Both the position numbers and the translations under genes were made by a program. This document shows, one piece after another, positions 12,301-22,755 of a stretch of DNA of 64,000 nt. The notes beneath the pieces were generated by a model. That model was not told where the DNA came from. It saw only the letters and a program-made list of their open reading frames with translations, and made no database searches. Source of the DNA: Hemerocallis citrina. Lineage: Eukaryota > Streptophyta > Magnoliopsida > Asparagales > Asphodelaceae. The DNA lies in contig CM030365.1 of assembly GCA_017893485.1 (NCBI GenBank), positions 31,766,289 to 31,830,288 on the forward strand. Direction: 5' to 3'. Within the stretch, counting starts at the first letter, position 1. The number at the start of each line of letters is the position of its first letter.

Positions 12301-12783
12301 GTGTTAGGGTTAGGGTTTGAGGGAGAGAGATACAATTATATATATATAGAGGTGATTAGGGTTATTGGGTATTTGGGTTAATGGGTATAATAGAAGTATG
12401 AATAGGATTGACCCAATAAGACAAATGGGCATCAAATTGAATAGGATTCAAACTAGGATTGAGTAATATGGCTTTGGTAATCAATTAAGGATCAAAACAA
12501 TAGGATTAGGAATGGGGTAGAACACCAAATCTCCAAGCACACCAAAAAAAACAAATAAAGAGAACGAGACAACAATAAAGAGCGAAACAACAACCATGAA
12601 CAAGAACAACCAAGAAATCGGAAATAATTCTCAAAAATCAAGAATGAGAAAAGAAAATGAAAATATATTGAAATAACTCAATATACGGTTCAGAAAAAAA
12701 GAAAAAAAAATACATGAGAGAGTACAAATACACAAGAAAAGAAAAATATACCAAAAATACGAAAATAAAAAACAGGGGTTACA
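9324..12783 (-). mobile_element. Solo LTR-A copy 3 (3460 bp) inside G1 protease
   Basis: Read on the minus strand it starts TGTAACCCCTG (12783) and ends GGGGCATGACA (9324). Flanked by a perfect CATCG duplication (9319-9323 and 12784-12788). Removing it joins VLGVDV to GIDWMSMYS-type protease coding on the minus strand. No internal region is present. It carries the standard modules: TATA near 12335-12348, a GC-rich leader (about 12060-12300), a body with CAGGTAACAGG-type short repeats (about 9900-10080) and two similar blocks at 10200-10390. It ends with the conserved U5 near 9324-9450. It is shorter than copy 2 mainly in the leader and repeats. Confidence 0.93.
12335..12348 (-). promoter_or_regulatory. 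TATA element of LTR-A copy 3
   Basis: An alternating TA run read on the minus strand, about 440 bases inside the LTR start. A telomere-like AAACCCTAACCCTAA run (12301-12320) sits immediately downstream on the minus strand, at the expected transcription start. Confidence 0.55.
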
Positions 12784-13035
12784 CATCGACTCCCAAGACG
12801 TTCAGCTCGATCAGATCAATCCCAAAAATTCTATCTCTAATCACGATCTCGCAGTCCACATAGTACCGATCAGTGATTAAAGTCTCCCCTGATGGAGTAG
12901 CTACTGTTAAAACCTTGCCTGAAAATATCTGCGGTTCAACTCTCAGAACTTTAGCAAGTTTAGGTGATATAAAGGTATCAGAGGACCCAGTATCGAACAA
13001 AACAACAGCTTTCTTTCCATTCAAATAAAGTTCTC
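12784..13035 (-). pseudogene. G1 protease, N-terminal exon part
   Basis: Minus-strand aspartic protease of the retroelement polyprotein. Seen: VLFDTGSSDTFISP with the catalytic Asp (codon 12992-12994), then KVLTVATPSGE, DRYYVDCEI and the FGIDLIELNVLGVDV block, after which solo LTR-A copy 3 interrupts; coding resumes at 9318. The exon starts at 13035 after an intron, joining ITG of gag to ELYLNGK. The motif order equals that of G5 at 63297-63700. Confidence 0.85.
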
Positions 13036-13130
13036 CTGTTACATAACACACACTCGTTACATAACAGTTTACTAAATAAGCGGGAAAAGAGAAACAACAG
13101 AAAAGCACTCCTAAACACCCTCACTCGTAC
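13036..13130 (-). other. Intron at gag-protease junction of G1 (95 bp)
   Basis: Minus-strand donor ACTG|GTACGAGT at 13130 and acceptor GTAACAG| ending at 13036. The interval contains stops and is T-rich. Splicing joins the gag C-terminus (DHVITG) to protease (ELYLNGK) in frame, within a Gly codon (phase 1). G5 has the same position, phase and nearly the same length (63200-63296). Inferred from sequence alone. Confidence 0.7.
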
Positions 13131-14116
13131 CAGTGATGACGTGATCCACCTCATCAGCGTCAGCTTCAGTCAAGGAAAATACTCGCTCCTGCTGGTATGG
13201 CTTCTTCCTGGTCTGTTGAGTTGGTCCGTTATGGACGACATCCTACAGCTTGGGGCAATGAGACTTGTAGTGGTCTGTCTCTCCACAGTTGAAACAAGTC
13301 ACAAGAGGTCTCACCCAAGTATTCCCGGGTCTTCCCGCCACATGAACAGCGTTCGCACTCGTAGGCTTGAACCTTTGAGCCGACGGCTGTCTCCTGACAT
13401 TTTCAGCAACTGCGGGCCTCTTCCCCACATTCCAGTTGTTCCTCCAATTCTGAACAGTATGGAACTGCTCCATGTTGCCTCCGTGGTTGCTGCTTGTTTG
13501 ACCAGATTGTCAAACCTCCTGATACCGAGGGGTATCATCCTGGATCTCAGGCTTGGCCTCAAACCGTGCTCAAATTTTCAAGCCTTCTTTGCCTCATCCA
13601 TCACCAATTCGGGTGCATACCTCGAGAGCTGAGTGAATCTTGTCTCATACTCCCTAACCGACATGCCGCCCTGCTGCAGCACTAGAAATTCCATGGCCTT
13701 TTTCTCCTGGACGTCTGATGGAAAATAGTGACTGCGGAATTCCTCCAAGAATTCTGCCCAGCCAAGAACAATATCTCCCATCGTCCGCTTCATCGACTGC
13801 CACCATACAACCGCATCCTTCTCGAACTGCAGCGCGGCCAACTTCACCTTGCTACCCTCCGGAGTCTCCAAGACTTCAAAAATAGTCTCTACTTGTCGGA
13901 TCCAATTGTTAGCCGCATCAGGGTCTGACTTCTCCTCAAACACCGGTGGTTTTCCGCTTGAATGATTCCACGAGTTTGATTGCTTCAGGGTACTGGATTC
14001 ACAGGTACCCTTCCTTGATTCTGATTCATGGCAACGACATTGAGTGTCTGATAGACCCTCGCTAACTCCATTTCCAAGTCCAGACCTTCTCCATTTCGAG
14101 CTCCTCTTTTAGCCAT
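13131..14116 (-). pseudogene. G1 gag (frameshifted)
   Basis: Minus-strand capsid/nucleocapsid polyprotein. Start chosen at 14116 (MAKRGARNGEG), a few bases after a CATCAG acceptor-like site at 14120-14122; the related G5 gag starts the same way. Seen: ELARVYQTLN near the N-terminus, the capsid block (AANNWIRQVETIFEV, VKLAALQFEKDAVVWW, EFLEEFRSHYFP, VREYETRFTQLSRYAPEL), one CCHC zinc knuckle (CFNCGETDHYKSHC, about 13250-13300), and the ERVFSLTEADADE tail leading to the intron. Frame breaks lie near 13945, 13575 (TGA) and 13475. It packages element RNA in functional relatives; here it is dead. Confidence 0.88.
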
Positions 14117-14260
14117 ATTCTGATGCAAAAGATCCATTAAATTCGAAGTATAAAACAGAAATTTTAAATCAACTTTGCATTTCATTGAATTCCAAACTTT
14201 ATACATTCGAATTTAAAATATTTCTGACATCAAATGAAAACAATAAGAAGATACAACAGT

Positions 14261-14670
14261 TTAGTTCCTACGATTCCTCTTGGCTTCTCGAAGCTCATCC
14301 CGTAGTTTCACCACTTCTTCCTTCAGTACATCGTACATATTTTTCCTCTTCTTGAGTTCCCAAACATGATGATTGAGAGTTGCGATGCTCTCCTTGCACT
14401 TTGCACACTGTGCCTGCAGCAGCTCCGCTCTCTCTCTTTCTGAGTCTCTACCTGCCTCTGAAGAGACACAATGAGACTACTCAGAACTGGTTCTTCCTCG
14501 TCGAAGGAATCATCAGATGAATCTGGAGGTGGAGTGATCGCTCGGGACTCAGGCCATTCCTCTTCGAATTCTTCAAGATCTTCTTCGTCTGAATCAGCTT
14601 GCCCGGGGTAGTAATCCTCCTCAATTATGTGCCAATCGTCACCTCTAGCTGGGTCGAAATGGTCCGCCAT
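14261..14670 (-). pseudogene. ORF0: acidic, coiled-coil ORF between PBS and gag of G1
   Basis: I do not recognise this protein. On the minus strand an ORF starting at 14670 (MADHFDPARGDDW) is very acidic (a run of Asp/Glu, about residues 15-60, with ITPPPDSSDDS), followed by LSSLIVSLQRQVETQKERE. A single frameshift near a GAGAGAGAG run (about 14425) separates it from a second frame that continues as a Lys/Glu/Leu-rich heptad-like segment to a TAA at 14261, giving about 136 residues. The unshifted frame runs on to 14323 with unrelated residues. It sits between the PBS (14815) and gag (14116), outside the usual gag-pol. Not seen in the leaders of G2, G3 or G5. Possibly an accessory protein; function unknown. 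Confidence 0.55.
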
Positions 14671-14814
14671 CTTAGAGAAAGGAGAAGAAGAAACATAAAT
14701 CATAGAGCAACACAAATGTAAGTGACTTATATTTAAATCTCTAGACTCAACTCATGCTCTAATGTCCACATCTAGGGTGTCGTTCTGTATAAATTTGTAC
14801 TACTTGGAAGAGTG

Positions 14815-14826
14815 GCTTTGATACCA
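14815..14826 (-). other. G1 primer-binding site (initiator Met tRNA)
   Basis: Minus-strand TGGTATCAAAGC, three bases inside the LTR-B end at 14830; one mismatch from the usual TGGTATCAGAGC. It fixes G1 as a minus-strand element whose 5' LTR is the LTR-B piece starting at 14830. Confidence 0.85.
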
Positions 14827-14829
14827 CTC

Positions 14830-17137
14830 TGTAACACCCCAAATTCCAAAACAGACTGAATTCGAAGTTCCACATGATCTTTACACTTCTCTTTGTACAA
14901 TTTTACAAGGAATTAAAAACTTTTAGTACATCATAGTTAGATTTACATTACATTTATACAGCGAACGCAACTTTACAATAATTACTTGAAAAAAATCAAC
15001 AACATTTGAGTCAATCTTTAAGCAGCATGCATACTTTAGTCTTTCCAATCTCTTTATCCTGCATAGAAACTTTGGGAGCATCAGTTGATTACAACCGACG
15101 AAATATTATACACGACCATCCTCACTATGCCGAACAGTATAACGGTTTTCCATAATTAAAAAAACCACAAACTTGATCACAGACAAAGCTATAGATGGAC
15201 TATCCTATTGATGTCGTGTTGTGATGTGCTCTTAGTCCTTAATGCAGTTGTTTACATTATATGACACTAATGCGCACTTGTTCAGAGTCTATGCAGCCCA
15301 TACTACATAGGTCCGAGGGCAAGCCCTTAACCATTCATCTTGTAGAGTTCGATCCCTCGTCATGACTTAAATCTACTACGGTAACTACGGTAAGTATCCT
15401 AGGCGTTCTATGAGTTACGAGCCCACGTCTAGGCGCCCTGGAGTGAAACCCACGTACTGTCACATGACTCATCATGCAGGAATCCTGCGCTCATTTCTCC
15501 TCCTACCATAGACATGGCACCACCCGTAGTTATTAGATCACCCCATAAGCGTCGCCACTGAGACGGTACTCTGGAGTAGTATTCACGCCCTAATCATGAC
15601 GCATCATGGGACATCCTGTGAATACTCTCACGCCGCCAATCCAATGTCCCTCATACTCATGTTTTTCTCTTACGTTCATCACATCTTTACTATGTATCTA
15701 ATCCTTATGTATAATTGAAGGTCAATATTCTAGAATCTAGCATTACTCCTACATCAGTCTTTTCAACATCAATCATTATCAACGACCCAAATTTGGTCAA
15801 AATATCAAAATCCTCTTTTCCATATTTTTCATTCTTGCCGAAGTAGAGTTTAGCTGAAAATTCTAGTCTAAGTCCTCCTTTCACTTCTATAGAAGAAAAC
15901 ATATTTGTTCAAACAAATTGAACATTTCGACAAGTTCTCTTTTTCTCATATTTCTATGCACAACTTGCATACCCAAAATTTTCATTTAATCCTATTCAAC
16001 ACTTATGAATGAAAAATCCCAATTTATCTCTTTGCAATTCTTTCTATAGTCAAAAATTTCATTTCTTTGTTTTTTAGAGTTTCAAAAGATCAAAACTAAG
16101 ATGAATACTTCCCTCTTAAATTTTGTACTCTTATTTCTCTTTTTAAAGGTCCACAAGTAATTTTTTTTTTATTAGGTCAATGTATTTCAGAAATTTTCTA
16201 ACATTTTTTCAGTATTTATTTTATCTTTAAGCTAAAAAAAAAATCAAATGTATAAAAAAAATAGATTTTTTCTAAAAAGTTTTGGCCTTGGCCAGTTTCA
16301 AACCCACACACACACAGCAAGGGTGCCCAGTCACGGAAACCAACCCCACGCACTAGCCAAACGGGACAAAGTGCCCAACTGTCATGAAAGGGGGATGATT
16401 GGGGTTTGAGTTCAGTTCTCAAAATTTGGGAAAAAAAAATCAAAATTTAAAAAGTAAAAGCCTCTGCCGAGACTCGAACCCACACACAATGGGTACTGTA
16501 CGCTACAGTAACGCAACTGGCGCCCCCTATAACCAGTATGACCATAGTGATTAACTGTTATATGATTAGTTTAAAATAGGTTTATGTCGAGTCTCTGTTT
16601 ATTAGAATTATTTCATTATTCAAACGATCATAACTTCGTTTTTCTTCACATAAAGTCCCAAAAATTTCATGAATAATGGGTTTACATTTATTTAACAAAT
16701 CAGTGTTTAAAAGAATTTTTTTTGACATTAAAACAAGTATGTTTCACTCTATTTGCATTCTATGTCTACAATTTGCAAAATTTCAATTTAACAAACCCTC
16801 TACCAAATTTTACTTTATAACTTTATTAAAGAAGTATTAAATTATGTTTCCCCCTCTTTTATCCATAATAATCATAAATATAGTCGCATTCCTTGAACAA
16901 GTGTTACAATGGTTCAATAAGTGCAAAAATTAATAATTTCATCTACTAACCATTCATAAGCATTTTTCTACAATCAACATGGTTCTAATTTCACAATTTC
17001 ATGGAAATAAGTCAATTTAACTACATTAGACATGAATTATAACCAATAGCATGAAAATAATGTTTCTAATTCGACAAGTTCTCTTTTTCTGATACTTCCA
17101 AACAACACGGTTTCTGACCAACTAGGAATTACGGTGT
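14830..17137 (-). mobile_element. LTR-B copy 1, 5' LTR of G1
   Basis: Read on the minus strand it ends GGGGTGTTACA at 14830, next to the G1 PBS. It matches solo LTR-B (36437-39743) through the U5 half, including GGCGACGCTTATGGGG-type and catgagtatgagg-type boxes. The right limit at about 17137 is where the opposite-orientation copy begins; the bases there (minus GTAATTCCTAG) only weakly resemble the LTR-B start GTAACATCCTA, so the true 5' end is uncertain. Two B-box-like sites (16297-16313 and 16463-16480) lie inside. Contains no coding beyond a shadow ORF shared by both inverted arms. Confidence 0.75.
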
Positions 17138-18526
17138 CTGAAAAAATGTTAGAAAATTTCTGAAATATATAGCCCTAATAAAATTATTATTTTTACTTGT
17201 GGACCTTTAAAAAGAGAAATAAGAGTACAAAATTTAAGAGGGAAGTATTCATCTTAGTTTTGATCTTTTGAAACTCTAAAAAACAAAGAAATGAAAATTT
17301 TGATTATAGAAAGAATTGCAAAGAGATAAATTGGGATTTTTCATTCATAATTGTTAAGTAGGATTAAATGAGAATTTTGGGTATGCAAGTTGTGCATGGA
17401 AATATGAGAAAAAGAGAACTTGTCAAAACGTGCAATTTGTGTGAACAAATATGTTTTCTTCTATAGAAGTGAAAAGAGGACTTAGACTAGAATTTTCAGC
17501 TAAACTCTATGTCGACAAGAATGAAAAATATGGAAAAGAGGATTTTTATATTTTGACCAAGTTTGGGTCGTTGATAATGATTGATGTTGAAAAGACCGAT
17601 GTAGGAGTAATGCTAGATTCTAGAATATTGACCTTTAATTATACATAAAGATTAGATACATAGTGAAGATGTGATGAACGTAAGAGAAAAACATGAGTAT
17701 GAGGGCCATTGGATTGGCGGCGTGAGAGTATTCACAGGATCTCTCATGATGCGTCATGATTAGGGCGTGAATACTACTCCAGAGTACCGTCCTGGTGGCG
17801 ACGCTTATGGGGTGATCTAATGACTACGGGTGGTGCCATGTCTATGGTAGGAGGAGAATTGACCACAGGATGCCTGCATGATGAGTCATGTGTCAGTGTG
17901 TGGGGTTCACTCCAGGGTGCCTAGACGTGGGCTCGTAACTCAAAGAACGCCTAGGATACTTACCGTAGTTACAGTAGTAGATTTAAGTCATGGCGAGGGA
18001 TCGAACCCTACAAGATGAAGAACGGTTAAGGGCTTGCCCTCGGACCTATGTAGTATGAGCTGCATAGACTCTGAACAAGTGTGCATTAGTGTCATATAAT
18101 GTAAACAACTGCATTAAGAATTAAGAGCACAACACATAGACATCAATAGGATAGTCCCTTCGTAGCTTTGTCTGTGATCAAGTTTGTGGTTTGTTTAAGT
18201 ATGAAAAATTTTTATACTATTCGGCATAGTGAGGATGGCCGTGTATAATATTTCGTCAGTTGTAAGAAACTGACGTGCCCACAGTTTTCTGTGCAGGATA
18301 AAGAGATTGGCAAGACTAAAGTATGCATGCTGCTTAAAGATTGATTCAAATGTTGTATATTTTTATTCATAAAATTATTGTAAAATTGCTTCCGCTATAT
18401 AAATGTAATATAAATGTAACTCTGATGTAACAAAATTTTTTAATTCTTTATAAAATTGTACGAAGAGAAGTATAAAGATCCTGTGGAACTACGAATTCGG
18501 TCTGTTTTGGAATTCGGGGTGTTACA
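17138..18526 (+). mobile_element. LTR-B copy 2, 3' part, plus strand
   Basis: The last 1389 bases of an LTR-B in plus orientation, ending GGGGTGTTACA at 18526 where the 5' LTR of G2 resumes. Its reverse complement matches 14830-16212 at roughly 90% by eye. The first about 1.9 kb of this LTR are missing here. Either G1 inserted into this LTR (remainder left of the window), or an inverted LTR formed in one event. Confidence 0.75.
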
Positions 18527-21500
18527 TGTGCCCTACTGTCTCCCACAGAAGTAGCATCGCGACGTCCCTTCGGCGCTGCCCCCTAGTTCCCTTCCTCCGT
18601 CGCATCGACCGTCAGCAGCTGCACGTCGCCTTGACGCCCTGCAGCTGCTAGTCGCACTGTGCCTTCCTCTTGCTCCTCTCCCGACCGCCGGTAGCAATAG
18701 CAAACGGCAACAACCGTCATTGCTAATGCCCCTCTCACTGTCGTGTTGCGGTTGTGATTGGTGGTGAGCACGTGCTTCGCCCGAGCACGTGTTGGTTCGA
18801 GGTTTTGCCTGTGGTTCGTTGTGTTAGAGGTGGTGTTCGTAGTTCCACTGTTTGTTCGTTATTTGGTTCGTTGGTTCGGTTCGTGAGTTTTGTTCGTTTG
18901 AGTTCGTGTCTCGAGAATCCATTCCCGTTATTCTTGCTATTGCTTCGTCGTTTTCATCGTTTAAGGCAAGTAACTTATATTCTTTTCTTTGTGTAATACA
19001 AGTAATAAATATTGCTTGTAGTGTAGTTGGGTTCTAGAGACAATTCGTGTGTGAATCCTCTGTTATATATTGTCTCTATTGTGTTGATTCGACCATAGTT
19101 GTCTCACGACATACATGACATGAAACAACTAGAGATGACCACTTTTGGATGTATATATGCATGTTATTTTGTGATATGGTGTGCTTGATGTGTTATTCGT
19201 TCTATACTTGTCATGGACTTGCAAAGTACCCTATACCATGTTGTTTGGACATCTAGTACACTATATTTCATGTTTGGGTTGATTTGGATGAGTTTTACAA
19301 GAACTAGATGATTTTAAGTTCGAAGAATAATTCTGTATTTTCTGTTGCCTTACTTTTGATCAATATATTAGACCATATTAAGGTCAGTATATGAAAAATA
19401 TTTGTGAACATGAATTATAGAGAATTCTGTCTATTTTCCAACCACTCTGACAGATCTCAGTTTCGTTTTACGAGTTGTGAGTTATGTCTAATTTACTATA
19501 GAGGTGTAGAGAGATTTCCAAATTTTGTTTTCGATGAATTCTGAAGAGTAATCTATTTTTAACATGATTTTAAAAGTATTATTTTGATCCAATATCTTGC
19601 CAAATACAACTAGACTTGATTGGGATTAACCCTGAATTTTTGTGGATTTATTTGGTGAGTATTACAAACCGTTCTATATTTCCAAACAATTACTATAGAT
19701 GCAAAATTTTCATACTATTCAGTAAAGAACCTGATTTTCGACCTAATTCTTCTTGCTGTTTGTAAAATATTTGTGAATATGAAAGTTATCCTATTGTGTC
19801 TATTTTATTACCCTTTTGGCAGAATTGGAATTCGATTTATGGTTTATGAGATATTGCAATTTTCATACTTCAGTGTTTATAATTTCAGATTCACAAAACT
19901 ACTGTATCTTGATATTTTCTGATTTTTGTTGACTAAACTATTTATATTGAAAAATTATGAAACTTTATATTCTGATGCTACACATATAGGGAAATACCCC
20001 AGTTTTTTTGTGGATTTAGTTAATGAGTTTTTATGCTGTTTTTCTGACTTCGAATACAATCTTCTGATTTCAGACTAAACACGTTTTCTGGATACAAACC
20101 TGTCTTGAGACTTGTTTTTGTGAAATACTAAATGACTTATATATATTTTCTGGATTTTGCCGGGAGTCTATTTTCCAGATTCTTTGACGGATCCAGATTT
20201 GCATTTTTTAGCAACGGGAATCCCAGTTTTAGTGCAATATTGTCTTGCTGTTCAGAACTAGAATTTTCGTTGTGCTATTCTATTATGAGTTATCTTTCAC
20301 CTGTACATGTTGATCGTTCACCCTGAACCTGTTACCTCCTTATACCATATTATTCTTGCCCTATTTATGACACATACATGTTTGTCTGATAATAATAATA
20401 AAATGACCAAGCAGGGGTTTAAGGGAAAGATCTAGTAGTAAGAAATTATAGAAATGTGCACTTGGAAGGGGCCCGTGTTTCCCATACTGAGCATTTGTTA
20501 TGTGATACGATACTGTTATACTGATTACCTGAATACATACTTCCCTATAGGAAGGTGCACTCGGAGGTGGACTAATTGGTTCTGATTGTCTGATTACTGT
20601 TACTGATTACCTTACTGCACACTTCCCTATAGGAAGGTGTACTCGGAGGTGGACCAATAGGTTCTTACTGTGTGATTACTATCTGATTACTGTCTGATTA
20701 CTGATACCTGAGTATACGGCCCTATATGATCCCCTACGAAATCTAAACGTAGCTTATTTGAATATAGCAACCGTGTAGTAAAAATTTGGGATGCATGAAG
20801 TGCTACCTAGATAGTAATAAACACAAGATTGTAAGAACTGACATCAGTTACACTGTTATCTGTTATCATCTGACTGTTATCTGATATTGTTATCTGTTAC
20901 TGTCTGACTGTTACCTTACACTGTTATCTGTATAACTGTCTTCATACTGTTGACACTTGACACATATTACCTGTATCTGTTAGTACACCATGCTACTAGA
21001 TTCTGTTTCCCTGATTCATGTTAGATATTCTATTCTATTGATATGCCTATACTATGCTATGTTTGTTCTGTTGTTATTTTATATATGTTTATTTATTCCC
21101 TGTACTTGTATCCTGCACTACAAGTGACCCGTAACTTCCATTGACGGGAGTTTGTTTTCTCTTTTCCTTTTTCCTGCAATTTATTAATTACAGACCAGGA
21201 TGACCAACTAACAGATGGAGTTGGTGATATGAGATATTAGTGCTGGACTTTTATTATTATTTCTGTTGCTTATTTGAACAATTGTATTTGATACTTGGAT
21301 TTATTTTGTATTTGGGCAATGTGACAAAAGAAATTGACTTTTTCAGATCTGATTTATTTAAGATTATTATATTTTGGTTTTAAGTAAATTTCTGTTGGTA
21401 TATTTGATTCGATTATGCATATGTGGTTGACTTTTCTTGCTTCCGACTCTGATTATTTATGTGAGATATTGTAAAGATTTTGAACAGCTTATGAATGATG

Positions 21501-21568
21501 AAAATCATTCGCCGGGCTTAGTCACGTATCCGTAATCCGTATTTTTTTTTGGGAAGCAGGGCGTGACA
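18527..21568 (+). mobile_element. G2 5' LTR (LTR-A copy 4, 5'-truncated)
   Basis: Begins within the GC-rich leader (CCCTACTGTCTCCCAC, matching 42388 in the 3' LTR) directly after LTR-B at 18526, and ends GGGCGTGACA at 21568. Aligns along its length with the G2 3' LTR. AAGGCAAGTAAC is at 18965-18976; conserved boxes and the TCTGATTACTG-type repeats are at 20500-20710; the acceptor-like ATTACAG is near 21190. Confidence 0.9.
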
Positions 21569-21578
21569 AGGTTTTTTG

Positions 21579-21590
21579 TGGTATCAGAGC
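21579..21590 (+). other. G2 primer-binding site
   Basis: TGGTATCAGAGC, the perfect initiator-Met tRNA complement, ten bases after the LTR end at 21568. Confidence 0.93.
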
Positions 21591-21739
21591 TAGGTTTGGT
21601 TAATATATTAGTTGTCTAATATATTAGACAAGCTTGGCTCGAACTGGGATCGTCTCAATATTTCACCAACCATGCATGCATAAATGAATTATTATGAACT
21701 TTGATCTGGATGCTAATTGTTTTTGGTTTTGTCCAGACT

Positions 21740-22755
21740 ATGACTCGTAGAGGTTCTACTTCTCATCCCCAGGATGATCAGCCTGGGATTGAGGCTGTTA
21801 CCACTGTGTTAGAGCGGCTGATCAATATGCAGCAGAACCACAGTGATTTGGTGATGGCTACTTTAGAAGCTGCTCGGGTTCCGCTGCCCGCTGTGCCTAT
21901 GCAGACAACTCTTCCTCCCTATCCGGATACAGTCACGGACTTCATGAGGCTGCATCCCGACAGGTTTTTAGGCACTGAGACGCCTTTGGAGACAGAACAT
22001 TGGTTGATTCGGACTAAGCAACTGCTTTTGGTAGCTAGAGTTGTAGATGCAGATTGAGTGGATGTGGTAGCCATCCAGCTGGTGGACCTGGCCATACTTG
22101 GTGGAAGTCCGAGTCCGAAAGGCTCGAGCGATCTATCACTTGGGCCACTTTCACTAGGGGCTTCTTGGAGAAGTTCTTCCCTATCAGCACTAAAGTTGAG
22201 ATGGAGCAACAATTCCTGGCCCTGAAACAGGTTGGTCATTGTTCTATTATTGGAATTTTGTTACATATTGTCCATGCAATGTTGTAACATGAGACTTTCT
22301 TGAAACAGGGCTCCAGGTCTGTGGACAAATGTGCAGCTGAATTTACAAGACTTGGTTGCTTTACAGCCGTTCTTGTGTCGAACGAAGAGGATAGGGCTCG
22401 TAGATTCATTTTGGGGCTTGAGCGAGAGATTAGGGTGCAGCTTGTCTCCCTTCGCTTGAGCACTTATGGAGAAGCTCTTGAGGCAGCTCGAGCTCAGGAG
22501 CAGGCTCGTGGTGGATTGGCTCCTTCTCAGCGGATTGTTCCGCACTCTGTTGCTAGGCCTTCTCGTGGTCCTGTTCGGAGACCTGTTCCTGCCCGTCCTG
22601 TCAGGGTAGCTCCTTACTCTTTTGCTGGTTCCCAGAGTGGTGGTTTTTGTGACTTCTGCCAGATGTCTGGGCATGACCACAAGAACTGTTGGCGCGTCAA
22701 CCGCCGATGCTTTAGGTGTGGCGCCGCTGATCATTCTGTGCGGGATTGTCCGTAG
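21740..22755 (+). pseudogene. G2 gag with internal intron (decayed)
   Basis: Gag polyprotein. The start at 21740 (MTRRGST) follows an acceptor-like TTTTGTCCAG at 21736. Seen: VLERLINMQQ, DFMRLHPDRFLGTETPLETEHW, a TGA at 22054-22056 (Arg codon by comparison), a frameshift near 22085, WATFTRGFLEKFFP, FLALKQ, then a 78-base intron (22231-22308), GSRSVDKCAAEFTRL, RARRFILGLEREIRVQL, and two CCHC zinc knuckles (CDFCQMSGHDHKNC and CFRCGAADHSVRDC) ending at a TAG at 22756. This gag belongs to a different subfamily from G1/G5 gag. G3 carries the close homologue. Confidence 0.88.
22231..22308 (+). other. 78-bp intron inside G2 gag
   Basis: CTGAAACAG|GTTGGTC at the left and CTTGAAACAG|GGCTCC at the right. 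The interval holds an in-frame TAA, so gag cannot be read through unspliced. TGAAACAGG is duplicated at both ends. Removing it joins FLALKQ to GSRSV, matching the uninterrupted QQGSMTVREY-type block of G5. G3 has the same 78 bases at 28617-28694. Confidence 0.7.

Larger units (their letters stand above)
14830..18526. repeat. Inverted repeat made of two LTR-B pieces
   Basis: Left arm 14830-16212 (1383 bp), spacer 16213-17137 (925 bp), right arm 17138-18526 (1389 bp). Both outer ends are the U5 terminus of LTR-B. Arm matching ends abruptly at CTGAAAAAATG (17138) and its complement (16212). A transcript across it could fold into a long hairpin. Confidence 0.85.

Noticed and set aside
12301..12320. 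Interstitial telomere repeat
   Set aside because: Only two to three imperfect units and always next to an LTR promoter; better described as a telo-box-like element.
15705..15902. 65-codon ORF present in both inverted LTR-B arms (also 17451-17648) as a conserved protein
   Set aside because: Both frames are simply the two homologous arms; no start-proximal context, and solo LTR-B does not keep it open.
16463..16480. tRNA gene suggested by the GGTTCGAGTC box
   Set aside because: No cloverleaf, acceptor stem or A box at the right distance; inside LTR-B.
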